The notes under the pieces: model-generated | Database searches by the model: none | What the model was told of the DNA's origin: nothing | Seen by the model: the letters and a program-made list of their open reading frames with translations, nothing else | Assembly: GCA_033980235.1 (NCBI GenBank) | Contig: CM067075.1 | Location: forward strand, 11,754,292 to 11,818,291 | Direction of reading: 5' to 3' | DNA length: 64,000 bases | DNA from: Diadema setosum | Lineage: Eukaryota; Echinodermata; Echinoidea; Diadematoida; Diadematidae | Translations under genes and position numbers: made by a program | In this document: piece by piece, positions 1-11,295 of the stretch | How the letters are laid out: the number at the start of each line of letters is the position of its first letter | How positions within the stretch are numbered: the stretch's first letter is position 1

Positions 1-213
1 ATTGCTCCTGCAACAATTGCTCCCATGAAATATCTGCACGGTAAGCCAAACATAAAGTCTACGCCCAAACATAAAGTCTACGCCCAAACATAACCCTAAC
101 CTTAATCATAATCCTCACATCAAACTAAACCTAAGATCCTATCACAACCTTAACCCTATAAATCCTTGGAGAAAACAGGACCGGAACGATATTTTTCCCG
201 CAGGAGCAAATGT
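1..213. mobile_element. Short inverted-repeat element with telomere-like interior
   Basis: Ends TTGCTCCTGC...GCAGGAGCAA are inverted repeats; the interior is rich in CCTAA-like words. A related copy in opposite orientation lies at 57,406-57,598. The left end is cut by the window edge. It sits in the GHDC copy 1 intron after exon 4. Confidence 0.6.
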
Positions 214-240
214 ACCGGAAATAAAAATGTCCACACTCAC

Positions 241-376
241 GTATCTGCTAGCTCGATGAATTCGTAGATGAGTTCGGTGTTGACAGGATAATATCCTCTT
301 TGTTTCTTGGAGAACCAGACAGCCTGACCCAAAATGGCCTCGGATGATCCGTACACGAATGGAAGCAAAGGAATCC
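241..376 (-). CDS. GHDC: GHDC copy 1, exon 4 (motif II)
   Basis: Acceptor TTTCAG|GGATTCC, donor GATAC|GTGAGT. It encodes GIPLLPFVYGSSEAILGQ, which carries the GH3 motif II (YGSSE) that contacts the adenylate, and ends in FIELAD plus two bases of a Thr codon. Only one residue differs from copy 2. It is the last exon of this copy inside the window. Confidence 0.92.
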
Positions 377-477
377 CTGAAATGTAGGATATGACGTTGG
401 TGATCTTTCGTCTTGAGTTCATCTTTTGTGAGTACACGTAAATGATTCACAACTGATGTTCAAAAAAAAAATAAAAT

Positions 478-517
<40 letters not shown>

Positions 518-1127
518 TTTGAATGATCAATGATAAACCACAATGGACGAATACTGAAACGAGTACAGTCACTTTAACTCCCGTTATAACGAGGTCCTAG
601 GGACCGACAGTTTTCTTTCGTTATACACTGTATCGAAATTTCGTTATAACCGATTAAATAAACAATAAAGAACAATTAAAGAGTGGATAATTTTCCGGCC
701 TGAACTTTTACTTCGTTTTATCCAGAATTTCATTATAATCGTGCTCGTTATAACCGGGGTGCACTGTATATGCATCATTACTAGTACTCGATCGAAAAGC
801 CTTCTACCACATAAAGTGCCAACTTTACCGGAATGACTTATCTTGATAATTACAAAACAATTCCATTCAAAATTCAAAAAAAAATTCTGTTTATCAAGAG
901 CTAATATGATTTAACAATGATTACATTTTTTTTTTTTTTTAAGTGGGAGTGATTGCAGGTTCAATGGCTTTGAGTAAAAGCCAGTGATGGAATTATGAGG
1001 CAATAAAGCCAATTTCTCTTCTAATTTGCATAAACTACGCCGTATAGTGACCGACTTGTGTAAAAACGTCTGGAAAAGTCGCAAATTTCATAACTTTCTT
1101 CTGTTTGTTTGTGTACAATCTTGCATT

Positions 1128-1192
<65 letters not shown>

Positions 1193-1207
1193 TAGCAATA
1201 ATAGTAA

Positions 1208-1239
<32 letters not shown>

Positions 1240-4034
1240 ATAATAATAATAATAATAATGTCTTATTTATCCAGGGTAGCCTCTTCAGTGTTGCCACTGC
1301 TCTACCAGAGGACCCTGCCATTATTTTTACCCAGTGTTGCCAGGTCCCCATTTATACATCTGGGTCGAGAGGGTTATTGTGAGTAACAGCATCTTGTCCA
1401 AGGACGTAAGCACTGGGCGGGAATTGAACTCGGGTCCTCCGATTGGGAGTCGAGAGTCTTACCCGCTATATGCCACAGCGCCCCACAATGAACCTGGGGT
1501 GTCATTTCTCAAATCATGCACGATACTGGTCACAAGGCGATGAAGGAGTTCAGCTATTTTGAACTGACAGGTAACTGAGCTCTTACGTAAAGAGCTGTGA
1601 TGGGCATTTTCACTATTATAAAGTCATTATCTGGTTCTCTGTTGAATAATCATGCATATAGGACTGAGGGATTACCTGGTGCATACTTCGCCTCCATCGT
1701 AGGCCAGATCTTAGTATTATCGATGCCCACAACCATGGTCATGTCGGGCCAAATTCTCGTCATAATCCCCTTGAACCCTTTCTCAAACTCGCGTCGCAGT
1801 TTCCCGGCCCTCTCTCGGTCGCCTGAGCCCAAGGTGGCCTCTAAAGCCATCCTGACGCCATCGTCGAGTTCGATGTCCTTGTGGATAGTCCCTCGCTCGA
1901 TGTCAGAAACGATGTCCGGCCACCTTTGTTCCAGGATTTTCATCATGCTCTCCATGTAGTGCAGGAAGAAGAAGTAAAAAATGCCGATGGATGGCTCTCG
2001 AAGGGCGAAGAGCACGTGAATGTAGCTTGCATCCTATACGTTTCGGAAAATTGAAATATAAAATAAATATAATATAAAAAAGTGAAAATGATGAAAACTA
2101 GCACCTGAAATTCTAATGAATCACAATTTGGTATCGGAATTTTGTATTTGAGGTAACTCCACAATGCTCAGTCATATTGAAAACAAACAAACAAAAATAA
2201 ATTGGTAACTGCTGTTTGATGTACTTTGTTGTTAAACAATAATCCTAAATTACAATAAAAACGGTGATGTTGAATATTCCGAATGTTCGTTGATCCGAAA
2301 GTGAAATGAGATTCGTTAAAGGTCCAGTTTACCTTTGGGAGCAGTGATTTCAAAAATGTTCCAGATATCACATTTGATGCATATGTGTACCTCTGTTGTA
2401 TCATAAAACATCCTACCATATGAAATATTTGCAATAAAACCTAAAATATAAGGAGATATCAGGGTTTTTCTCAATAAACCGTAACTGTATACGGTTTAGT
2501 CTGGAAACATTTTTATTATAACTATTGTTCACATTTTGTGTATTTAACAACACTTAACATCGATTATACGGATTCAAATTTCGACAGTGGTTGTTTCTAT
2601 CCCTAACTCACATTTTAGAACTATTTTAAAGCACTAATGCTTTCATCTGCAAATGGTAAATTATGCCTTTAATCTGGTAATGAAAAGAAGGTGAGTTTGA
2701 ACGAACCTAATATCATTTTTTTTTTTATTACCGAACCTTCGGAATAACGAACCTTATTTCTTTATCAGATGAACGAACCACCGGAATAACGAACCTTACT
2801 TTTTTTTTTTTGATAAACAATTCTTCGGAATAACGAACTTTTTTTTTTTTTCATTTTCGGATTGACGAATCTTAGGAATAACAAATCTTATTCTGTTTTA
2901 GAATTGCAGAACCTCCGGAGTAACGAATCTTCGGATTGACAATCTGTAACTGATACATGTGATAGGAGAGCACTATAGCCTACGAATACTTGCCCTTTTT
3001 TTTCAAAGGCCCTCACTCTCTCAAATCTAAATGTAGTTTTGTGTATTTTAAGCTTTCTTAGCGAGGATCACTGAAAACATATAGGCTGTAAGTCGCATTT
3101 AAAGTTACGAGGTACACCTGTTTTCTAACCTTTATGGAGCTGATCCCAAATGCATCCGGCGGACTGGTGAAGAGATTCAGGCGACGGCCGTCCTTCGGAG
3201 AGAAACATATGAACGAACTGATGTCGACTCCATTCTCTGCTTTCGTGACTTTAGGATGGACGTAAAAGCAAAATTCTTTCTGGAGAAAGCCGAGAGTTGG
3301 GCAGAGCTCGAACGCAAGTTTCGTCGTGCGACAAAACACGGCGTCCAAAAGGTGCAACTTCATCACGTGCGGGATGTATTTTGACTGACCGGTGGTGCCC
3401 GTTGTCCGGCAATAATTGTCCAGCGTCCGTGGCGTAATGATGCCCGACTCACCTCTCATCGTCCGGTCGACGTAAGGCCTATAATGCTCGTACGATGTCA
3501 ATGGATGGCGCCGTCGAAATTCCTCCATGGAACGAATCTCGCCGAGGCGGTGTTCCCTCCCGTAGACGGTGTCGGCATTTTCCCGCAGTATGTCAAGTAG
3601 AAACTTCTCCTGAGACTGGCGAGGATTTTTCCAGGACTCGCGCAGGAGCGCCATCTCCCGTCTACCACGGATGTAGCGACGAGTCACCTCGCGGATGTGG
3701 CGCAGAGTTGAGAGAATGTCGTCGTGAGGTGATGAGTGCATGCGCGAAATGAATTGAAGCCCAGCGGTAGGTAGGAGAAAAAAGGCTCCAAGAGCCACTG
3801 TTGACAAAAACACACATTACCATGACAACCACACATATAACATATTAGCTCAAACCTTGCAGGAAGTGTCGTATCTCAAGCATTATGTACGTTACCTATA
3901 CATATAAGATTAATAACGTATTCTGCCTCGGAGCATAAGAACAATGCCTATAATAATTTATGTCTTTTGTTACATTGCCAAAAGAGGAATCAAAAGTCGG
4001 GAACAACCGAGCCGAAAAACACACACACACACAC

Positions 4035-4080
<46 letters not shown>

Positions 4081-6878
4081 TTGAAATCAGATAAAATCAT
4101 TAAAAGAAACTAAGGTTTTTGATAACAAAATGATCGAAGACATTAAAACAAAATTCATTATTCTGTGGCGAGTTTATATGTGTTTTGAGAAGACAGAAAC
4201 GAGTCCGAAGCTTCCGATTATCCTCCTAAGTGGACTCCGCCCCTAGTATAGCCAGGGGACCATTTTTGTTGGTCTGATCATTCGGCTGCTTCAAGCAAAT
4301 CTAAGCGGAAATTCGCACAATGCCAAATGGTTCTCCCCCCCCCCCCTTTTTTTTTTCATCTGTGTGTCTGCGATTCCTTGATCTTTATCAGTAAAGGTAA
4401 ATCTCACCCCCCCCCCAAAAAAAAAAAAAAAGAACGATTGAGAGAAAGCAGGTCGGTCTAAACTTTGGCCATGGATGTAAAGACGCGAATCAACAACAAA
4501 TTGGCAAAATGTATGACACTATACTCAGATGATTAACTGTTGCCGATTAAAGGGGCATTCCAGACGATTTTCATAATTTCATATCGTGTAGTACATAAAT
4601 CGGCAGCTCCATGTAATAGATTGGTGGATTTTATTGTCCTTGAGCAGAGAAACAATACTCTGAAAACCTTAAACAAATTACACTGAACAGTCTTGATGGC
4701 ATAGGAGCCTCACATATTTCAGAAATGCTGCAGTGTAATTCCATTACATATTCCAATTACTTAACAAGTTCACATGTGTAGTATGTATGCACGCCATTTT
4801 CTTTTGTTCTGCTTCCTTGGGCCCCAACTCATGCATTCTTATGGTGAGGCTGCCATGTCATCATCCATGTTCATTGCAATTTGTTGGAAATTTTGAAAAC
4901 ATTCTTATTCGTCGCCCCAATCACTATAAATCCTGAAATTCTTTACTCGGTTTAACTAATTTATAGTTGTTAAAATGTGAAAGTCTATAAATCATCCGGA
5001 GGTCTCCCCACTGAAACATGATATCTTTCCAGACGAAGGATCACGAGGAGATCTTTTTTTTTTTTCTGAACTAGGGTTAAACGATTAAAATCCATACCGA
5101 GGAGATAGAATACGTGAGAGGGGTATCTATAAGTATTAGACTTCCTAAAGGCAGGACCGGGGCGTGATTTCTCTATTACAACTCTTTCTGCCACTGTGAC
5201 GATGCTAAGAGTCAAGATTAGTGTTTTGGTAGATATCAATTCAGCCAGGATAAAGAGATTCCAGTCAGCTAGTGGACTTGTAGTTATTAATATTATTCAA
5301 AGAGGACTAGACGCCTTGCCATCTAATGGCCGGACTACCTGTAAACGTATACGAAGCTTGCGATTATGACATGGTATCGATGTGAATCTGCCATAAAACC
5401 ATGTGCGCCTCACTATACATGTGATATAATAAATATTTGAAAGTCACGGTTACGTGCAGCCGATGGGAAGAACGTTACCCCTGTATGGTTCTTGTAGAAT
5501 GCACGTGTTACTATAAAAGTGGTTGTGTAAACAGATATTACGACAAACAGCAATGCCGAAGAAAAGACAAGTGCGCAAGTTTATTACAATGGGTATCGTA
5601 CATCTGCAGCATGTCCCACGTCGGTAAAATCGGAGGTGATAAGAATTGAGACAATGTAAAAGAGAGTCAGTCTCCAAATGTATGTACTCATAGCAGGCTG
5701 TTATCTATTACTCACCTTTCTCCCAAAAGAAACATTTCAATGTGTACACACAAATCTTTAATGATATCATCACTTTGCTTTGGTTATATGTGTATATCAA
5801 AATGGCAATGACATAGTGATGACGGTCTGCAGTCAGTCCGCAGAGATTCCTAGTAATAAATGACCTCCCTGCTGTAAAGAACACAGTGCCCCACAGTGTG
5901 TAACACAATATGAAACACAGTGTGAACACACTGTGCACACAGTGTGGACACACTGTGCACACAGTATGAAATCTCTTCACACTGTTGAATTTGGGCGTTT
6001 GAACAATTTGTGACCACATTGAGAATCATCAATTCACGGTGTGAAAAACATTTCGATTTGAACTCTATGTGAAAAACCACAAGATAATGTGAAATCATTT
6101 TCACACTGTTGAATTCGAGCATTTTCGCATTGTCGACTACATGTATATAAACACATTATGAACACACTGTGGGATATTTGTGTTCTTTCCAGCAAGGCTA
6201 TAGGACAAGCTTATTCGCACACTTTTTCCGCGTTTCACGCTAAAAGAATTGCCGAAATGGCATAATGTGGTCAACTATTTTCTCTCTCCCGCAGGTGTGC
6301 AAACGCCCGGACGTCTTTTTAAGACAGCGAACGGAATCTTTCAAGAACATGCGGAGAGGTTGTGGAATGAATGCGGATTTGCTGAATTTGCGTTCTGAGT
6401 CTTGTCCGTGCCTTAGTGGACGCCAGGTTTTATCCGAAATAAAATAGGGTTCGTTATTGCGAAGGTTTGATGTCCAAAAATGAACTAAGGTTTGTTATTT
6501 CTATGGGTAGCTAATCTGAAAATAAAATCAGGTTCATTAGTCCGGGAATGAAATATGATTCGTTAATCCCAACTGTAATCCCAAGGTTCTTAGTTAATCC
6601 GAAAATGAAATAACTAAATTTCATTTTCAGATCGAACAGACATTTTGGAATAACGAATATTTGTCTTCTTTTTCGGATTAACGAACCTTTTGAATGAGGA
6701 AGATTTTTTTCTTTATTTTTGGATTAACGGGCCTTCGCAATAACAAGCATAATTTCGTTTTCGGTTTTACGAACATTCGGAACAACGAACTGTAACCGAA
6801 AGCACGAGCAAAGGCTGACGACCACTCACTGATTATTGTAGTCCAGTTTGTATGTATCATCCTTTCTACGATGGAAAG

Positions 6879-6934
<56 letters not shown>

Positions 6935-8795
6935 GAGAGAGGGCGGGGGGGGGGTGTTGTTGGAGTAGTTGATCTACCAATTTACCCGAGTAAAGGAGAG
7001 CATGTACTCACACCAAACTAAATGAAATTGGAATAAAATTGTTACATGCTTATCAAGTCTATCTCTCAACCGGCTAGCCCTAAACGGTAAATTAGGTCGT
7101 GATTCATGTAATTTGTGCTTATCAGTATACAGGAGCCCCCACAATGATAATATATACCTCCAGAAATAATCCATTTGGTATTTGCCACCTGATTCAATGT
7201 CAGTGGAATGAACGTCGGTTCAATATACACTCTTGCTATCCGGCTGTTCAAAGTGCGTAGATAAAGAAGATTAAAAAAAAAAAACCGAACGATTCTATTC
7301 ATTTTATCACGTTCTGTATTCTACTCACTATCTGCGTTCACCAAGACATTGACCAACTATCGAGCAATAACTTAGTGCTGAACGAATTTGACTGGATAAC
7401 AGCTCCCATTCATGAAACAATAAATCATAGCCGAAGAAAGTGGTGTGTGTGAAATAACATGAAAGAAGAAGCCGAAGAAGAAGAAGAAAAGGAGGAGGAG
7501 GAGGAAAAAACAAAATGAAACAACGACAGACACACATAGTTGGTTGCATCGTTGCAGTGTGACGTCCGAAGTGCTACAAACAAGACGCTTAGTTATCTAC
7601 CGCACTTTCAAAATACAATAAAGCTAAAGCTCAACTCATGCACCCACGTATAATTCATTCATTGTCATTCATTTGTTCTTCTATATTCAGCAGAAACTAT
7701 ATATTTTACAGAAGGTTAATGCATAAATGACATCACAATGTAAAATAAGATATATGTATTAAGTTCACAAAATATTGATTGTATTATGGAAATACAAAAG
7801 CTTGTACGATACATTCCCTCACACTTAATATAGAGAAATCACATGATTGATATCCTATTCTACCCAATGAGCGAAATTACGAAACAAAAATAATATAGAA
7901 AAACCTAATCAACCCAAAACAAATTCAATTTTGCCAGAATATCAGTGTGATTGTTGAATATCGGTATTGATATCACAGGATGAGAAAGATTTCTACAATA
8001 TCTATTCATGACGTCATGCATGTACTACAATATTAGAAAACAAAACAAAACAAAACAAAAAAAACGTTTTATGTTATTATATAATTCCGCAAAATTTCAA
8101 TGCTTTATGAAAAGTACACATTCCCACAACTGTTTTAATGCAACTGATTGACAAATAAAAGCTTACGTCGATGTGAGGCATTAAAAAAAACACCTCGACT
8201 GAAGAATTTAATGAATTTGAATTCCCACAACTTGTTGCTGACATAATCAGGGTAATATTGTTCCCCTTGCATTCTGAGATAGGTAAGTCAAGTGCTCTAT
8301 AACATTATGCTAGAAAATCAAAAATAAGTTCTTTTTTTTTATTCATAAGACTTTTTATTTTATCATATTGCTGTACATACACGGCGTTTTGAACTGTAGT
8401 TCTCTTCTCGCTCAGCTATGACGTCACCGGAACTTCACACATTCATAAAACTTTCAACCGATTATCCAGAATTTCATCAACCTTCGCTGATGTGTGCCAT
8501 TAGTAATATTAGTGCATTCCCTAAATCCACATGCAATAGACCTGTACATTTGTGCTTCATTCTCCTTTATCATTGTTTATTGAGTCTCATTAAGATACCT
8601 GATCGTCTTCCTCAAGGAAACAGAAAATTTGGACCACATTCATTTCTCTCGAGCGTCTGGTATTAATGACTCACCGCAAAGGAAGGACTTCCATCCATTA
8701 TCGGACTGAATACCAGCCCAAATAAGCCAAAAGGCGAGACAGACAAGCAGCCAAGAAAACCAGCCTAATGTTGCACGAAATGTCCACGCCGCCAT
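241..8795 (-). CDS. GHDC: GH3 domain-containing protein, copy 1 (partial, exons 1-4)
   Basis: Predicted acyl-adenylating enzyme of the GH3 branch of the ANL superfamily. Plant members join amino acids to jasmonate or auxin; the animal substrate is unknown. The coding parts seen, in transcript order, are 8795-8675, 3797-3130, 2033-1676 and 376-241. All borders are GT-AG and the phases (1, 0, 1, 2) join in frame. The visible 427 residues plus one split codon match copy 2 exon for exon with identical exon lengths (121, 668, 358, 136). Hydrophobic stretches at about residues 12-29 and 41-57 suggest an N-terminal membrane anchor. Motif I (TTGTTGQSK, about residues 172-180) and motif II (VYGSSE, about 390-395) are intact. 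Motif III and the C terminus should lie off the left edge. Intron 1 is 4.9 kb, against 16.9 kb in copy 2. Whether the unseen end is intact cannot be judged. Confidence 0.88.
479..512. repeat. (AT)n microsatellite
   Basis: About 16 AT dinucleotides in the intron between copy 1 exons 3 and 4. Confidence 0.9.
566..766. mobile_element. pogo/Tigger-like MITE flanked by TA
   Basis: The ends CAGT-CACTTTAACTCCCGTTATAACGAG and its inverse (CTCGTTATAACCGGGGTGCACTG) form terminal inverted repeats next to TA on both sides, as in Tc1/mariner-pogo elements. It is 201 bp and non-coding. A partial relative is seen at about 48,416-48,480. Confidence 0.65.
1127..1259. repeat. (TAA)n/(TAC)n compound microsatellite
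   Basis: Runs of AAT and ACT triplets. It probably grew from the 3' tail of the adjacent minus-strand SINE-like unit. The poly-Asn/poly-Leu frames across it are artefacts. Confidence 0.92.
1260..1488 (-). mobile_element. tRNA-derived SINE-like element
   Basis: Read on the minus strand it begins with a tRNA-like head: an A-box-like TGGCATATAGCGG and a B-box-like GAGTTCAATTCCC. A non-tRNA body with CCTTGGACAAGATGC and ATGTATAAATGGGG follows, then an ATT-rich tail. That order (pol III boxes, body, simple tail) is typical of SINEs. Confidence 0.65.
1676..2033 (-). CDS. GHDC: GHDC copy 1, exon 3
   Basis: Opens DASYIHVLFALREPSIG and ends in YAP plus one base of the next Gly codon. The borders are TATAG|GATGC and CCAG|GTAATC. 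It is the middle of the GH3 fold, including RIWPDMTMVVGID. Nine of 119 residues differ from copy 2. Confidence 0.92.
2690..2960. repeat. GGAATAACGAACC/CCGAA short-repeat array
   Basis: Degenerate copies of GGAATAACGAACCTT and CGGATTGACGAA interspersed with T runs. The same family occurs at 6440-6800, 11,055-11,295 and 15,050-15,265. Here it lies in copy 1 intron 2. Confidence 0.75.
3130..3797 (-). CDS. GHDC: GHDC copy 1, exon 2 (GH3 core, motif I)
   Basis: Acceptor CAACAG lies just above 3797 and the donor reads AAG|GTTAGA at 3130. It encodes the second hydrophobic segment, an Arg-rich helix (REVTRRYIRGRREMALLR) and the nucleotide-binding TTGTTGQSKYIP loop. It differs from copy 2 at about 22 of 223 residues, mostly near both ends. 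Confidence 0.92.
4018..4079. repeat. (CA)n microsatellite
   Basis: About 30 CA units with one CG interruption, in copy 1 intron 1. Confidence 0.95.
5865..6198. mobile_element. MITE with CACAGTGTG palindromes
   Basis: Terminal inverted repeats of about 45 bp: CCCTGCTGTAAAGAACACAG at the left, and the inverse of CCTTGCTGGAAAGAACACAA at the right. The interior holds many copies of the near-palindrome CACAGTGTG/CACACTGTG. Confidence 0.65.
6440..6800. repeat. TTCGTTAATCCGAAAATGAAAT array
   Basis: Alternating direct and inverted copies of GGTTCGTTAATCCGAA and ATTTCATTTTCGGATT, in copy 1 intron 1. The array switches orientation near the middle, so it can fold on itself. Confidence 0.75.
6882..6958. 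repeat. (TG)n(GA)n G-rich microsatellite
   Basis: About 18 TG units followed by GA units and a G run. Confidence 0.92.
8087..8535. mobile_element. Degenerate TTAA-type MITE relic
   Basis: Shares blocks with the better preserved element at 32,123-32,672: AAAAGTACACATTCCC, GGTAAGTCAAGTGCTCT, ATTCATAA-TTT-ACCGATTATCC. It has an extra ~90 bp including a small hairpin, and degenerate ends. Confidence 0.55.
8675..8795 (-). CDS. GHDC: GHDC copy 1, exon 1 (start codon and first membrane segment)
   Basis: The exon is too short for ordinary ORF calling. ATG at 8795-8793 opens 40 codons beginning MAAWTFRATLGWFSWLL and ending in FLC plus one base, followed by donor GTGAGT. It joins exon 2 in frame (GTG GCT CTT, Val-Ala-Leu). 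The same 121-bp exon, with a similar 5' leader and first intron bases, lies in front of copy 2 at 20645-20765. That conservation of length, frame and donor is why this start is chosen over an internal Met. Residues 12-29 are strongly hydrophobic. Confidence 0.85.
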
Positions 8796-8960
8796 ATTTT
8801 TAAAAGATGAAATTCAGGAATTCCAGAGCCGATGTCGTCTTTGCTACCTGCGAGACACGAACCGAAGCGATCCGGTGAAGTGATCGTTCTCAAATCGGCG
8901 ATCGTTCTCGAATGAGTAAAAATTAGGCCTACTACGGATTGGACCCACTCTCGTTACATC
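8796..8960 (-). promoter_or_regulatory. 5' leader/promoter region of GHDC copy 1
   Basis: Sequence upstream of the ATG shares blocks with the copy 2 leader: GATCGCCG, the GTGTCTCG pattern and the bases just before AAAATATGGCGG. No TATA box is evident. The transcription start cannot be fixed from sequence. Confidence 0.4.
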
Positions 8961-9218
8961 CCTGTGTACGAGAATCATGACCTGAACAGGACGGGCATCA
9001 AATTGTTTTCGATCCCATCACTTCTAGCACTACACACGTTTCAAAAATCGAGACATTGGCTAGGCCATGGGGTGAGTTGGTTTTTTCGCTTGTTTCGTTC
9101 CGACAACTGCGGCACTAAAATATCTCCACAGCTACGTGTAAACAAATAACCAAAAAGGCTACAGGAAAAAGTTCGACACAAACCCTCCTGCAGTATTTTG
9201 GTAATTTAGGGGGAAACA

Positions 9219-9598
9219 GTGAACTTTTTTGTCACTGAGGAGCTGAATATGTACACTTTGCCGTGTACGATATTCATTCGCGAACGATCATGTGATGTAT
9301 GTTATCCAATCCGAATCGAGAATTATTGTTTACGAGTCAAAATGGCCGCCCCCTGTGAGCCTGTCGACGCGTCTACGTCGTCTGCTCTGCCGAAACTTTT
9401 AAGATGCGTTATTATGCATGTGACATCGATCAAGTTTGAAAATTTCACGGCTATGACAAACCTAAGATAGACGAAACCTATTTTGTGTGCCAAAGAGTGG
9501 ATCAAATTGAGTGAGGGAGACCGTGAAATTGCAGACCAGAACGAAGTGATTCATCTGCTCAGGGGGACTGACTGCAACCTACATAGGATAATTTACAG
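9219..9598 (+). other. Possible divergent first exon or leader (weak)
   Basis: The stretch contains AAAATGGCCGCC with a 42-codon frame (MAAPCEPVDASTSSALPK...) and, after a frame change, KEWIKLSEGDREIADQN. A donor-like CAG|GTTAGT follows at 9598. CpG is locally higher than nearby. No family is recognised and the two frames do not join without a splice or error. Confidence 0.2.
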
Positions 9599-9699
9599 GT
9601 TAGTTTACGTGCGTACAGTCGTAGCAGACGACACTGCAGTGCAGTCTCATATATGGCTATGCGTAATGTTAATGACCATGCAATGATGACTGTACAAGT

Positions 9700-10735
9700 A
9701 CAACGTTAGCTATGTTATGAACGTTGCTTGTGTATATTATAATGGACGCTAATGCTGTAGCTTAGCCGTTTAGTAGCGTGTCTGTTACATTTTAGATAAA
9801 TTATCTTGAATTTCACCTTGGCATGGCATAGCGCCGTTATCAATGTAGCCTAGATGAATTTTACATGTTGTTCTATGTACAGCCCAGGTTAGGTTGATGT
9901 AGCTGATCAGTGATATTGTTTTGTAAAAATCTTGACACACAGGACTGGACTGAAAAAGGTCTAAACTGCATGTAAATTTATATTTTCATAATCATGGCCA
10001 TGGAATATTAATATTAAAAATCCATCCTGTCTCTCTCACCCCGAAATTGGCGAATTCCCCCTCAAAACACACATTTAGCATCTCATTAAATTAACTTATT
10101 AATATTTGATATAAATAGGTCTAAAAAACCAACAATGACAATAACATAATTTAAACAATTAAACTCCCTAAAACATAAGATTACCATTATGTTGTGCCAA
10201 ATTATAAAGCAGTGGGTGGTGGTGATAGTGAAAGGCCAAGGATTACTAGTAATGTACTAGTATTAATGATGATAAGGCAGTTGTATTCATAATTATGATA
10301 ATTGATATTGCATGTGATCAGGTGCTGAAAGCTGTAGATGTCATTTAAAGTCAGTAATTGCACTGCAAGTACAAGTTGAAGAGGAAAAACCGATATTCTT
10401 TTTTTCTACAATCATTCATTCAAAGCTTTAATGTACAGTGATAACGGGAGAGGACAAAGATCACCATGATTAGTTATAGTGTTGTAAAAGGACGTCAAAA
10501 GGCTAAGGAGATGTGATCGAAGCTTGGACGATAACAATGTGTTCCTCACATTTTTTTTTTTTTATTTCATCGGGTCTGTGATATGCAAAATGAACTTTGT
10601 CCGTTGTTTTCTCCTTTTTTTTTTCTTTTATAGAAAACAAATTTCTGCGAGTACTTGGCTTGGCTTTTTTAATATGTAAAAATATCATTTAACAAAGATC
10701 AATTGAATTGACCTAAACTGAAAAGACGAGACGAC
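9700..10735. other. Intergenic stretch with no recognised feature
   Basis: AT-rich single-copy-looking sequence between the two GHDC starts, with short A or T runs only. Confidence 0.5.
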
Positions 10736-10739
10736 TAGA

Positions 10740-11045
10740 TAACTTGTTATCATTCAAGCCACGCTAAAGTGTTGCTGGTCTTCAATGTATGGGGACCAGT
10801 TGCATGTAAGGGCCTATATTGTGTATTTGGGGTGGACTACTTCACCAGGTTATATGCACCCGGCCTGCTCTTTGCGATTGATGAATGAATCAGGGAGGTG
10901 AGACTCAAAACGTCTCATCTCCCGGAATGAATGAAGCGGGTTCTTTTACCTGCGTCGGTTGCGACTCGATCTCTCACACAAGGGATCTCCGAATCTCATG
11001 TCCTGGCTGAGGGACAGAGTGGTTACCTCTAACTATGAAGAAGAG
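10740..11045 (-). mobile_element. SINE-like unit with central GTAAAAGAACCCGC block
   Basis: On the minus strand GGTAACCACTCTGTCC (A-box-like) and GAGATCGAGTCGC (B-box-like) precede a body with GGTAAAAGAACCCGCTTCA. A hairpin GGGAGGTGAGAC...GTCTCATCTCCC lies inside at about 10,896-10,924. Boxes and body order suggest a tRNA-derived SINE; the match is imperfect. Confidence 0.45.
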
Positions 11046-11054
11046 ACGGCATAA

Positions 11055-11295
11055 TAAAACCCTATAATGAACCCTATATCATTTTCGGATGAACGAGCCT
11101 TCGTAATAGCGAACCCTATTTCATTTTCGGATTAACGAACCTTCGGAATAACGAACATTCGGAATAATGCCACAAACGTTCGGATTAACGAAACCTTTTT
11201 CATTTTCGAATTAACAAACCTCAAGGTATAGGGAATTTGTGTGTTTCGGATTAACGAACCTTCGGAATAACGAACCTTCGGAATAACGAACAGCA
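11055..11295. repeat. GGATTAACGAACCTTCGGAATAACGAA array
   Basis: Third array of the CCGAA/TTCGG family, here with the cleanest units (CGGAATAACGAACCTTCGGA repeated back to back near 11,260). Confidence 0.8.

Noticed and set aside
1026..1386. Open frames of 93-118 residues with poly-Asn, poly-Ile or poly-Thr
   Set aside because: They are read through the AAT/ACT microsatellite; both strands and several frames are open for the same reason.
3495..3752. Plus-strand frame of 85 residues, and its counterpart at 37,709-37,966 on the minus strand
   Set aside because: Both are antisense shadows of GHDC exon 2; they look alike only because the exons are duplicated.
6678..6980. Frame with poly-His/Thr
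   Set aside because: Read through the (TG)n(GA)n microsatellite.
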